This document shows positions 6,753 to 13,637 of a stretch of 13,705 nucleotides of DNA, piece by piece. Positions within the stretch are counted from its first letter, which is position 1. Every line of letters begins with the position of its first letter. The position numbers and the translations under genes are program-made. The DNA is from JAZNLR01 sp045579195 (lineage in GTDB: Bacteria > Bacillota > Clostridia > Christensenellales > CAMQZB01), in the NCBI GenBank assembly GCA_045579195.1, contig JAZNLR010000061.1, forward strand, positions 1 to 13,705, written 5' to 3'. The notes under the pieces are model-generated. The model was not told the origin of the DNA and searched no databases. It saw nothing but the letters and a program-made list of their open reading frames with translations.

Positions 6753-6773
6753 GCTTGCGAAAAAGGAGTGTTT

Positions 6774-8642
6774 ATGGAATATCGCGAAGGACAATTTGAT
6801 GCCGTCGTCGTTGGCGCGGGACACGCAGGCTGTGAGGCTGCGCTTGCGCTTGCACGAACAGGGCAAAAAACGTTGATGCTCACGCTCAACCCCGATTCGA
6901 TTGCGTTCATGGCGTGCAATCCCTCCATCGGCGGAACGGCAAAAGGTCACCTCGTGCGCGAGATCGATGCATTGGGCGGCGAGATGGGCGTCAATGCGGA
7001 TGCAACGCTGCTGCAGTTGAAGATGCTCAACGTGGGCAAAGGCGCGGCGGTGCAGTCCTTACGCGCTCAGGCGGATAAGAATCTTTACCACACGCGGATG
7101 AAGCAGGTGTTGGAGCGCACGGAGAACCTGACGATGCGTCAGGGAGAATGTGCGCGCATCATTGTGGAAAACGGTGAAGTTTGCGGTGTTGTGACGTCCA
7201 TGGGGATTCGGTTTGACTGCCGTGCGGTCGTTCTCTGCACGGGTGTATACTTAAAGAGTGATATCATCATCGGGGAATACCGAACGCCGAGCGGTCCTTC
7301 CGGCTTTGCTCCGTCGAACGAGTTGACTGCAAACCTGATGGAGCTTGGCTTTTCCGTGCGCCGTTTCAAGACGGGAACACCTGCACGCGTGCACAAGCGT
7401 TCGCTCGACTTTTCCAAGATGCAGGTGGAAATGGGGGCGGAAAACGTCTTTCCGTTCTCCTTCTTGACCGAAGGCGCGCCGAGAAGAAACGAACCTTGCT
7501 TCTTGACTTACACCAACGCGCAGACGCACGAGGTCATTCGTTCCAATCTCTCGCGTTCACCGCTGTTTGGCGGAAGCATTCGCGGCGTTGGCCCGCGGTA
7601 CTGTCCGTCCATTGAGGATAAGGTTGTGCGCTTCCCAGACAAAGAACGCCATCAGATCTTTATCGAGCCAGAGGGGGAGGACACGGACGAGATGTACGTT
7701 CAGGGAATGTCTTCATCCTTGCCTGCCGACGTTCAACTTGCAATGTACCGTACGGTTGCGGGAATGGAAAACGTGGAGATCATCCGCAATGCGTACGCAA
7801 TTGAATATGACTGCATCGATCCGCAGGATCTGGATGCGAGCTTGCAGTTTAAGAAGATCAAAGGGCTCTTCTCCGCCGGACAGATTAACGGTTCAAGCGG
7901 ATATGAGGAGGCGGCGGCGCAGGGGCTGGTTGCGGGCTTGAACGCATCGTTACAGCTTCGTGGAAAGCCGCTGTTCTATCCGGACCGCGCACAGTCGTAT
8001 ATCGGCGTTCTCATCGACGATCTCGTCACCAAGGGAACGAACGAACCATACAGAATGATGACCGCTCGCGCAGAGCACCGCCTGCATTTAAGACAGGACA
8101 ACGCCGATCTTCGCTTGACGCCGCTTGGCCGAGAGATGGGCTTGGTGAGCGATGTGCGCTGGGAGAAGTTCAACGCCGCTTGCGAAGAGTTGAAAAGCGC
8201 CCGTTCACATCTTTCAGACCGGATCAAGCCGGACGAGCGCTTGAAGACCTACTTTGAAACAATCGGGGAGAGCTTCCCTGTTCACGGACTCTCCGTTGAA
8301 GAGCTTCTTCGCCGCACCAACGTTCGCGTGGAAGAGGCGGCAAAGGAGCTTGGAATTTTGCAGGAGTTTACGCCGCTCACGCGGGCACGCATCGAAACCG
8401 AAGCGAAGTACGCCGGGTACCTCGACAAGGAGGAACAGGCCATCGCACGTGCGCGCAAGCTGGAGGAGAAGGAGATTCCTGTGGATTTCAATTTTGAAAT
8501 TTCCGGGCTTCGCCTGGAAGCAAGGCAGAAGCTTGCAATGATCAAACCGCGCAACTTGGGCCAGGCATCCCGCATCTCGGGCGTCTCGCCTGCGGACGTC
8601 GCCGTCCTGATGGTTGCGCTTGCAAAAGAGGAACGTAAATGA
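6774..8642 (+). CDS. mnmG: tRNA uridine-5-carboxymethylaminomethyl modification enzyme MnmG (GidA)
   Basis: MnmG binds FAD and NADH. With MnmE it installs the (carboxymethyl)aminomethyl group on wobble U34 of several tRNAs, using methylene-tetrahydrofolate. The 622 residues match the long bacterial form. The FAD dinucleotide site is VVVGAGHAG (Gly14, Gly16, Gly19). The conserved block MACNPSIGGTAKGHLVREIDALGG follows. The Cys in RYCPSIEDK falls at residue 277, matching the catalytic Cys277 of the E. coli enzyme. SSGYEEAAAQGLVAGLNA and the C-terminal helical tRNA/MnmE-binding region (about 550-620) are present. AAAGGAG (6762-6768) precedes the ATG at 6774. The stop overlaps the mnmE start by four bases (ATGA), so the two partners are probably translated in step. 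Confidence 0.97.
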   Translation: MEYREGQFDAVVVGAGHAGCEAALALARTGQKTLMLTLNPDSIAFMACNPSIGGTAKGHLVREIDALGGEMGVNADATLLQLKMLNVGKGAAVQSLRAQADKNLYHTRMKQVLERTENLTMRQGECARIIVENGEVCGVVTSMGIRFDCRAVVLCTGVYLKSDIIIGEYRTPSGPSGFAPSNELTANLMELGFSVRRFKTGTPARVHKRSLDFSKMQVEMGAENVFPFSFLTEGAPRRNEPCFLTYTNAQTHEVIRSNLSRSPLFGGSIRGVGPRYCPSIEDKVVRFPDKERHQIFIEPEGEDTDEMYVQGMSSSLPADVQLAMYRTVAGMENVEIIRNAYAIEYDCIDPQDLDASLQFKKIKGLFSAGQINGSSGYEEAAAQGLVAGLNASLQLRGKPLFYPDRAQSYIGVLIDDLVTKGTNEPYRMMTARAEHRLHLRQDNADLRLTPLGREMGLVSDVRWEKFNAACEELKSARSHLSDRIKPDERLKTYFETIGESFPVHGLSVEELLRRTNVRVEEAAKELGILQEFTPLTRARIETEAKYAGYLDKEEQAIARARKLEEKEIPVDFNFEISGLRLEARQKLAMIKPRNLGQASRISGVSPADVAVLMVALAKEERK

Positions 8643-9976
8643 GAGAAGACACCATTGCCGCAATTTGTACGCCGATTGGAACGGGTGCGGTCGGGATCGT
8701 GCGCTTAAGCGGGCCGGATGCTGTGCGCATTGCCGACGCCGTCTTTTTCGCGCGCAAAAAACCGTCTGAATTTCAGCCTTACCACCTCTACTATGGTGAG
8801 TTCCGCGGGAAACGCGTTTTCGACAGATGCCTTTGCGTTCGATTCAACGCCCCCAACAGCTTCACGGGGGAAGACGTCGTGGAGTTTCAGTGCCACGGAG
8901 GAGCGTTTTTGCTCTCTGCTGTGTTGGAAGAGCTTATCAAACAGGGCGCGCGCCCTGCGCTTGCAGGGGAGTTCACTCGCCGCGCATACTTAAACGGAAA
9001 GCTTTCTCTTTCGGCGGCGGAAGGCCTTGCCGATCTCATCGCCGCAGAGAGCGAGGAGAGCGCAAAAGCGGCCTACGCACTTTTTCGCGAGCATCTTTCG
9101 GGATATGCCGAAGAGATGCAGGGGGAGCTTACCGAGCTTTTGACCGTGATTGAAGCGGCATTTGACTATCCCGACGACGAAATTCCGACGGTAGACACGG
9201 AGCTCACGCGCGGAACGCTCGATCGCTTGTTAAAGCGCGCGGATGACGTTCTTTCAACGTACGCCCGCGGCCGCGTTTTGAAAAACGGCGTGCGTGTTGC
9301 CATTGTCGGGAGCCCAAACGTCGGAAAATCCAGCCTTTTGAATGCATTGATCGGAGAAGATCGCGCAATCGTCACCTCTCTTGCAGGAACAACGCGCGAC
9401 GTTGTGGAAGGTGCGTACTTCTACGGCGGAGTGAAATTCCTCCTTTCGGACACTGCAGGAATCCGCGATGCGGAAGACGAAGTTGAAAAGATTGGCGTGG
9501 AACGCGCCCGTCTTGCGGCAAAGAGCGCAGAGCTCGTTCTCTTCGTTGCGGATGCGCAGCGTGAGCTGTCCGAGGAGGAGAAGGCGCTTGCCTTTGAGAT
9601 TTCGGATTGCAACGTTGTGGGTGTTTGCAATAAGACGGATGTCGCAAAAGGACAATCTTTGCCCTTTGAAACGGTGCTCTCTGTGAGTGCAAAGACGGGG
9701 GATGGCTTGGAAACACTCAAAAAAATCATTTTCGACCGCACAGTCTCTGCGGCAAAAACGGGCGTTCCCATGATTTCCAATGAGCGTCATCTGTTTGCTC
9801 TGCGCCGTGCAAAAACTGCGTTGCTGAACGCCCGAGAGGGCCTTTCCTTGCTCCCTGCTGACGTCATTGCGTTGGAACTGAAAGAGGCATGGGATGCGCT
9901 CGGTGAGATCACGGGACAGAGCGCAACCGAACATATCATCGATAACATTTTCTCCAAGTTATGCCTTGGGAAATAG
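8639..9976 (+). CDS. mnmE: tRNA modification GTPase MnmE (TrmE)
   Basis: MnmE is the GTPase partner of MnmG in U34 modification. The 445 residues are normal to slightly short (E. coli 454). The order is an N-terminal tetrahydrofolate-binding domain (about 1-118, starting DTIAAICTPIGTGAVGIVRLSG), a helical domain, and an inserted G domain. The G domain has G1 GSPNVGKS (224-231), G2 TTRD, G3 DTAG (271-274) and G4 NKTD (331-334). The protein ends in FSKLCLGK, a variant of the family's C-terminal FCIGK signature with the functionally required Cys kept. Its start lies inside the mnmG stop (ATGA). A terminator follows 8 bases after the TAG. Confidence 0.97.
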   Translation: MREDTIAAICTPIGTGAVGIVRLSGPDAVRIADAVFFARKKPSEFQPYHLYYGEFRGKRVFDRCLCVRFNAPNSFTGEDVVEFQCHGGAFLLSAVLEELIKQGARPALAGEFTRRAYLNGKLSLSAAEGLADLIAAESEESAKAAYALFREHLSGYAEEMQGELTELLTVIEAAFDYPDDEIPTVDTELTRGTLDRLLKRADDVLSTYARGRVLKNGVRVAIVGSPNVGKSSLLNALIGEDRAIVTSLAGTTRDVVEGAYFYGGVKFLLSDTAGIRDAEDEVEKIGVERARLAAKSAELVLFVADAQRELSEEEKALAFEISDCNVVGVCNKTDVAKGQSLPFETVLSVSAKTGDGLETLKKIIFDRTVSAAKTGVPMISNERHLFALRRAKTALLNAREGLSLLPADVIALELKEAWDALGEITGQSATEHIIDNIFSKLCLGK

Positions 9977-9984
9977 AGAAAACA

Positions 9985-10019
9985 ATGTGCGAGGGAAAAT
10001 TCCTTGCGCATATTTTTTT
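9985..10019 (+). terminator. Intrinsic terminator of mnmG-mnmE
   Basis: ATGTGCGAGGGA (9985-9996) pairs with TTCCTTGCGCAT (10000-10011) across an AAA loop, with three wobble pairs, and is followed by a T7 tract. It separates the tRNA-modification operon from the lipoprotein gene. The 50 bases after it hold no promoter I find convincing. Confidence 0.88.
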
Positions 10020-10069
10020 GCCGTTTCCACATCCTATGAGCACGAAAACAAAACTCGGAGGAATGATTG

Positions 10070-10504
10070 ATGAAACGACTTGTTGTCTTGCTTCTGATTG
10101 TTGTGACGTTGCTCACGTTGGGCGGTTGCACGAGAAAGAAGCCTGAAACTGACACCGCGGATAAGATCCGTGCAGAGTACCAGGCGTACGACTGGGACGG
10201 AACGGATCGCACGAAGGTTGCGGAAATGGCAAAGACGCTCAAGACCCGCATTGGAAAGCTCGCTGCTGCTGAGCAGGAAAAGCTCAAAGACATTCTGGAA
10301 AAAATTGAGGCAGTCTTGAAAGAGGGGGAGAGCAAAGTTCGCGGCGTTCTTCCCTCCAGCGTCGGGGAAGAGGAAAAAGAGGGTCCCGTTCCGCGGGGGA
10401 ATCGTCGATTGCCGCACGGCAAGAAGGGACAGTTTCCGCGCGTGAAAGATGGCGAGAAATGTCCGAACTGCCGCGATGAGGAAAAGAAGCAGGGAGTTGC
10501 TTAA
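10070..10504 (+). CDS. Hypothetical lipoprotein with C-terminal CPNC motif
   Basis: This 144-residue protein is not a family I recognise. The N-terminus MKRLVVLLLIVVTLLTLGGC is a type II signal peptide. LGGC is an acceptable lipobox, so Cys20 would be lipidated and the protein anchored on the outer face of the membrane. Residues about 30-90 are a charged, probably helical segment (KVAEMAKTLKTRIGKLAAAEQEKLKDILEKIEAVLK). The tail (about 105-144) is Lys/Arg/Pro/Gly-rich and disordered-looking, with CPNC at 131-134 that could be a redox pair or metal site. CGGAGGA (10056-10062) supports the ATG at 10070. The gene sits between the mnmE terminator and a bidirectional terminator. Confidence 0.82.
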   Translation: MKRLVVLLLIVVTLLTLGGCTRKKPETDTADKIRAEYQAYDWDGTDRTKVAEMAKTLKTRIGKLAAAEQEKLKDILEKIEAVLKEGESKVRGVLPSSVGEEEKEGPVPRGNRRLPHGKKGQFPRVKDGEKCPNCRDEEKKQGVA

Positions 10505-10514
10505 AAGCAAAACA

Positions 10515-10549
10515 AAAAATCGGCAAAGAAACCTTTGCCGATTTTGCTT
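10515..10549. terminator. Bidirectional terminator between the lipoprotein gene and the DMT transporter gene
   Basis: ATCGGCAAAG (10519-10528) pairs perfectly with CTTTGCCGAT (10533-10542) over an AAAC loop. It is flanked by an A6 tract on the left and TTTTGCTTTTT on the right. Either strand therefore reads stem then U tract, serving both convergent genes. Confidence 0.9.
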
Positions 10550-10561
10550 TTTCCGCCGACT

Positions 10562-11524
10562 TTATGATTCACTGTGTACGCTTTCGTTCACTTCGCGTTT
10601 TCGATTCCCGAGGGACGCAAGCAGGATGCCCGCCGCCGAGCAGAGGATGGCGAGGACTTTATAAACGGAGAAGGAAGAAGCTTCGTCAATGATCCCAAGC
10701 GCACTTAAGACGAAGGAGAAGATTGCGCCGAAAATGGGGGTCAAGAAGTTGAACATTCCGACGTATGCCGAAGGATAATCGCGAAGAAGCAAAGTCCAGA
10801 GGGAAAAGGCAATTGCGGAAACTGCCATTAAGTATAGTAGCAGAAGAACGCCCTCAAACGTCACGCAAGGAAGTGTTCCGCCGAACGCGATTCCGATGAC
10901 AAGAAGGATGATGCCCCCGAACGTCATTTGAAGCCCCGTCAAAAGAAAGGGATCGGCATTTTTAACGCTGTGCTTGGAAAAGAGAAAACCCGCTGTCACG
11001 CAGAGGTTGGAGAGAATGACGAACCCGTCTCCACGGAAGGAAAAGAGCCCCATCTTCTGTGAAGAAAGGCTGTTGAGAAGGATGCCTGAAAAGCCGACGA
11101 CAAGCCCAATGATTTTGACCTTGGATGGCGTTTCATCTCGAAAGATGATCCAGGCAAGAATGACGTATAACAGCGTGCTGATTGCGTTATAGACCGAGCT
11201 GTTGACGCTTGAGGTGTAAGCAAGCCCAAGGTAAAGGAGAAAGTACTGCGCGGCAGTCTGAACGCCGCCGAGAACGAGGGCATTTTTCAGCATCGTTCGT
11301 TCAATTCTCTTCGGGCGCGCGAAAAGAAAAAGGGGGATAAGGATCAAAAGTCCAGCCCCAAAGAAGCGAAGCCCCGCAAAGAGGACCGTGTCAAAAGTTT
11401 CGGTGGGTGCAATTTCAAACAGACTGAACCCGACCTTGATGGAGGGAAGTGCACTCCCCCAAAGCATCGTGCAGAGAATGGCCGTGAGAAAAAGCCTCAG
11501 CGTTTGATTGCGGGATTTTTTCAC
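10562..11524 (-). CDS. EamA/DMT-superfamily transporter, substrate unknown
   Basis: The 320 residues show about ten hydrophobic helices in two EamA repeats. The first (about 12-150) holds ILCTMLWGSALPSIKVG and the second (about 165-305) holds SNLCVTAGFLFSKHSVK. This fits drug/metabolite transporters of the EamA branch, many of which export amino acids or metabolites or take up sugars. The helix-4 region (AQYFLLYLGLAYTSSVNSSVYNAISTLLYVILAWIIFRDE) is typical. The start is GTG at 11524, overlapping the TGA of the upstream BNR gene (GTGA), with AGGAG about 9 nt before it. The two genes are therefore co-transcribed and probably translationally coupled. The short C-terminal tail (NRKREVNESVHSES) is hydrophilic. 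The substrate cannot be read from the sequence; context points to whatever the BNR protein acts on. Confidence 0.9.
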   Translation of the reverse strand: MKKSRNQTLRLFLTAILCTMLWGSALPSIKVGFSLFEIAPTETFDTVLFAGLRFFGAGLLILIPLFLFARPKRIERTMLKNALVLGGVQTAAQYFLLYLGLAYTSSVNSSVYNAISTLLYVILAWIIFRDETPSKVKIIGLVVGFSGILLNSLSSQKMGLFSFRGDGFVILSNLCVTAGFLFSKHSVKNADPFLLTGLQMTFGGIILLVIGIAFGGTLPCVTFEGVLLLLYLMAVSAIAFSLWTLLLRDYPSAYVGMFNFLTPIFGAIFSFVLSALGIIDEASSFSVYKVLAILCSAAGILLASLGNRKREVNESVHSES

Positions 11525-12585
11525 TTTGAGAACTCCTGAATGTCAATGATTGCAAGCTCTGCGCTGTTTCGGTTTCCCGGCTCTGACGCACGAGAAAAGG
11601 CGACGAAAAGCTTTTTGTCCACTTCGATTGCGTATGGGTAACAGAGGACTGCACCCTCTTCGATCTTGTAGATCTTGCGAAACGTTTCTTCGCCCGGTTC
11701 CGTTAGGGCAATGGTGAGCGGATCGCGCGCACGGATATCGCTTGCCGAGCTGCAGAGAAGGTAGTTTCTGCCATCGGAGAGCGTTCCGGAGTACGGCTTG
11801 CTGTCGATCATCGGAAGATCGGAACGCCCGAGGATGCTCCAAGTTCTCCCGAAGTCAAAGCTCTCTGAAAAGAGCGCTTTATATTTGCACGAGTGCTCTC
11901 TGCAAAAAAGCTTTATGTGTGCGCCGTTCACGAGGAGAGAACATTCACCCCAGACCTTGACGCCATCTGCAAACGGAAGGGAAACCATTTCCCAATGCAT
12001 GAGATCTCCACCTTTGCTGATGGCAACTGCAGCTGTGTTGTCGGGCGAAAAATAGTCATCGGCAATGAAAGCGCCGGGCATGATATAATTCCCGTCTTCC
12101 ATTAAGATCGGTTCGCACATCGGCCAAAAACGTTCTTCCAGAACGACGCCGAGGAAACGGAAGGTTTCGCTCGCTTCGTCAAAGACGTAAGATGCGACCT
12201 TCATCATTTCTTTTCCCAACTGTCCTTTGAAAAGCGGTGCGAAGAAGAACAGCTGTCCTGCGTGCTCCAAAAAGGCGCCGTGACTTACGGCAATTCCTTT
12301 TTCAGGCGCCATTTTTCCCTCAATGCACGAAGACCAGGTTTTTCCGCCGTCTTTGCTGATGGCGTAGTTGACGGTTTCGTCGTCTGAGTTTTCACGCACG
12401 CGGTTGTGCGCCCAAGCGCAGATGAGCATTCCCTTGAAGTTGGCAAGTGCAACGCCGTGCAAAAAGATATATCCATCCACATCGGGCTCGAACGGTTTGA
12501 TGGTGACAAACTCGGCATTGACACGCTTCAAGTCTGAAATAGCGGGGATGGTTACGCCTTCTTTCCAGATTCTATACATTGACAT
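11521..12585 (-). CDS. Cytoplasmic BNR-repeat (sialidase-like) propeller protein
   Basis: The 354-residue protein has two clear Asp boxes (S-x-D-x-G-x-T-W): SKDGGKTW at 77-84 and SFDFGRTW at 242-249. A degenerate one lies near 190-198. This is the mark of the six-bladed sialidase/BNR fold. HGVALANFKGMLICAWAHNRVRENSDDETVNYA at about 43-75 and a late YPYAIEVDKKLFVAFS segment fit the BNR_2-type family. Glu214 (VWGECSLL) and Arg229 (KLFCREHS) sit where sialidases keep catalytic residues. The N-terminal FRIP arginine is not seen (YIFLHG instead), so true sialidase activity is doubtful. There is no signal peptide, so it should act inside the cell. The ATG at 12585 is preferred because GAGGTG is 6 nt upstream; an in-frame TTG at 12612 is less likely. 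It is the first gene of a two-gene operon with the DMT transporter. Confidence 0.85.
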   Translation of the reverse strand: MSMYRIWKEGVTIPAISDLKRVNAEFVTIKPFEPDVDGYIFLHGVALANFKGMLICAWAHNRVRENSDDETVNYAISKDGGKTWSSCIEGKMAPEKGIAVSHGAFLEHAGQLFFFAPLFKGQLGKEMMKVASYVFDEASETFRFLGVVLEERFWPMCEPILMEDGNYIMPGAFIADDYFSPDNTAAVAISKGGDLMHWEMVSLPFADGVKVWGECSLLVNGAHIKLFCREHSCKYKALFSESFDFGRTWSILGRSDLPMIDSKPYSGTLSDGRNYLLCSSASDIRARDPLTIALTEPGEETFRKIYKIEEGAVLCYPYAIEVDKKLFVAFSRASEPGNRNSAELAIIDIQEFSK

Positions 12586-12605
12586 AACAGACACCTCATT
12601 TTTGA

Positions 12606-12634
12606 TTGACAAGAAATTATTCTTAAGTTAAACT
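12606..12634 (+). promoter_or_regulatory. Candidate promoter of the AraC-family regulator gene
   Basis: A perfect TTGACA (12606-12611), a 17-bp spacer and TAAACT (12629-12634) face the regulator gene and give a leader of about 70 nt. It lies on top of the 5' leader and start point of the opposing operon, so the two promoters overlap head to head. The -10 is weaker than that of the opposing promoter. Confidence 0.5.
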
Positions 12635-12635
12635 C

Positions 12636-12664
12636 ATTATAGGCGAAAATGAGGCAAATTTCAA
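12636..12664 (-). promoter_or_regulatory. Promoter of the BNR protein-DMT transporter operon
   Basis: On the minus strand TTGAAA (12659-12664), a 17-bp spacer and a perfect TATAAT (12636-12641) form a strong promoter about 50 bp before the start codon at 12585. The leader contains a small AAGAA/TTCTT inverted repeat (12611-12624). Confidence 0.8.
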
Positions 12665-12674
12665 TATGCAGAAC

Positions 12675-12698
12675 GGACATTTTGCAAAAGACATGTCC
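12675..12698. promoter_or_regulatory. Candidate operator of the divergent region (nested palindromes)
   Basis: GGACAT (12675-12680) is mirrored by ATGTCC (12693-12698). Between them lie the palindrome TTTTGCAAAA (12680-12689) and GACATGTC (12690-12697), and GACAT also recurs directly at 12676 and 12690. The element sits just upstream of the -35 of the BNR operon and inside the leader of the regulator gene. An activator site for one and an autoregulatory site for the other would both be expected there. Binding by the adjacent AraC protein is inferred. Confidence 0.5.
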
Positions 12699-12712
12699 TT
12701 TTTGGAAATGGT

Positions 12713-13459
12713 ATGAACACGGAATTTAAAATTGATGTCAACGGAGCACCTTTCAAGGTTTATATGCAATCCGGTTTTTTTAACCACGGAGAAATTTCTT
12801 ATCCGTTGCATAAACATCTCTTTGAGGAAATTCACGTTTTCCTGAGTGGGAACGCCGTTTTGAAACATGAAGGGGAAGAGATTTCCCTTCACGAGGGGGA
12901 CGCTTTGTTGGTTCCTGCGAACGGAAGGCACGAATATATCACGCTCTCTCAGGATTCAAGGCGCATTTCTTTTTTACTTGAGGGGGAACGGTACCGTGGG
13001 GGTTCACTTCAAAAGCGCGAGCTTCCCAAAGAGCTTTTGACCCTGCTTTGCAGGGAGATCCAAACTTACGTTCTCACCGGGAGGGATGGTAAGCTCAAAG
13101 CGCTCCTCTCTTACGTCTGCTCAGAGTTCTTTTCAGAAGGGGAACAGGGGCTTTTGCCCATCACCAGCAGAGAGCTTCTCGTGGAGGAGTTCTTCGCCAA
13201 GAAGTACCATCTGAACGTCACGCTGGACGATCTTGCAAGGGAACTGATGTTGAGCACAAAGCAGACCGAACGAGAGGTGAAACGGATCACAGGAAGAACG
13301 TTCGTGGGGGAACTGTCAAGACGAAGAATCCGCGCCGCCATGATTCTGTCAAAGACGACGACACTCTCCCTTGTAAAGATCAGCGAGCTCGTTGGGTATT
13401 CTTCATACTGCGGATTTTACAAGGCATATCAAAGAATGGCAAAGACAGATTTGTCGTAA
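12713..13459 (+). CDS. AraC-family transcriptional regulator with N-terminal cupin domain
   Basis: The 248 residues divide into a cupin-type sensor and an AraC DNA-binding domain. The sensor (about 20-75) contains PLHKHLFEEIHVFLSGNAVLKHEGEEISLHEGDALLVPANGRHEY, with His33, His35 and Glu39 in the first cupin motif. The DNA-binding domain (about 160-245) has a first helix-turn-helix around LDDLARELMLSTKQTEREVKRITG and a second around LVKISELVGYSSYCGFYKAYQRMA. The protein ends soon after helix-turn-helix 2 (KTDLS), a little short of the usual GxxPxxYR tail, so the C-terminus is slightly abbreviated. The ribosome site is weak (TGGAA about 5 nt before ATG), suggesting low expression. It is transcribed divergently from the BNR/DMT operon, its likely target. 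The inducer is unknown, presumably a sugar or related ligand. Confidence 0.93.
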   Translation: MNTEFKIDVNGAPFKVYMQSGFFNHGEISYPLHKHLFEEIHVFLSGNAVLKHEGEEISLHEGDALLVPANGRHEYITLSQDSRRISFLLEGERYRGGSLQKRELPKELLTLLCREIQTYVLTGRDGKLKALLSYVCSEFFSEGEQGLLPITSRELLVEEFFAKKYHLNVTLDDLARELMLSTKQTEREVKRITGRTFVGELSRRRIRAAMILSKTTTLSLVKISELVGYSSYCGFYKAYQRMAKTDLS

Positions 13460-13528
13460 AAAAAGAGCCAAGGCAAAAGGGTGATGTTCTTATCGGAGAA
13501 TTTATACTTTGACAACAGTGCGAGCATC

Positions 13529-13548
13529 GCATTTGTCCGGACAAATGC
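13529..13548. repeat. Perfect 20-bp palindrome
   Basis: GCATTTGTCC at 13529-13538 is followed directly by its exact reverse complement GGACAAATGC at 13539-13548, with no spacer. It lies 70 bp after the AraC gene stop. The stretch between (13460-13528) holds no recognised gene or clear promoter. With no loop it suits a dimeric protein-binding site or a cruciform better than an RNA terminator, and no T tract follows. Confidence 0.85.
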
Positions 13549-13552
13549 AGTA

Positions 13553-13565
13553 TGGGCTAAGCCCA
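13553..13565. repeat. Short inverted repeat TGGGCT-A-AGCCCA
   Basis: TGGGCT (13553-13558) is followed after a single A by AGCCCA (13560-13565). As RNA it would close as TGGG/CCCA with a small CTAAG-type loop. It stands 4 bp after the 20-bp palindrome and has AAAACCC after it, not a T tract, so it is not a terminator on the plus strand. Confidence 0.6.
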
Positions 13566-13578
13566 AAACCCTATAACG

Positions 13579-13633
13579 ACAGAAAGAGAGAACAAATCGG
13601 TTTTCATAGCCGAAATGTCCTCTCTTTTTCTGT
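13579..13633 (+). terminator. Long imperfect hairpin, possible terminator of the AraC gene
   Basis: ACAGAAAGAGAG (13579-13590) pairs with CTCTC (13620-13624) and TTTCTGT (13627-13633) around two bulged Ts. Further in, ACA pairs with TGT after one mismatch, and TCGG (13597-13600) with CCGA (13610-13613) around a 9-nt loop. A TTTTT tract (13625-13629) directly follows the GAGAG/CTCTC stem, as in an intrinsic terminator, but outer pairing would absorb it. It is the only candidate terminator found downstream of the AraC-type gene, 120 bp away. It could equally be part of a dispersed repeat. Confidence 0.5.
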
Positions 13634-13637
13634 TAGA

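Noticed and set aside
13484..13576. A 30-codon open frame (MFLSENLYF...) across the 20-bp palindrome
   Set aside because: It has only a poorly placed purine stretch before it, no recognisable content, and its sequence is dictated by the inverted repeats. It is more likely chance within a repeat.
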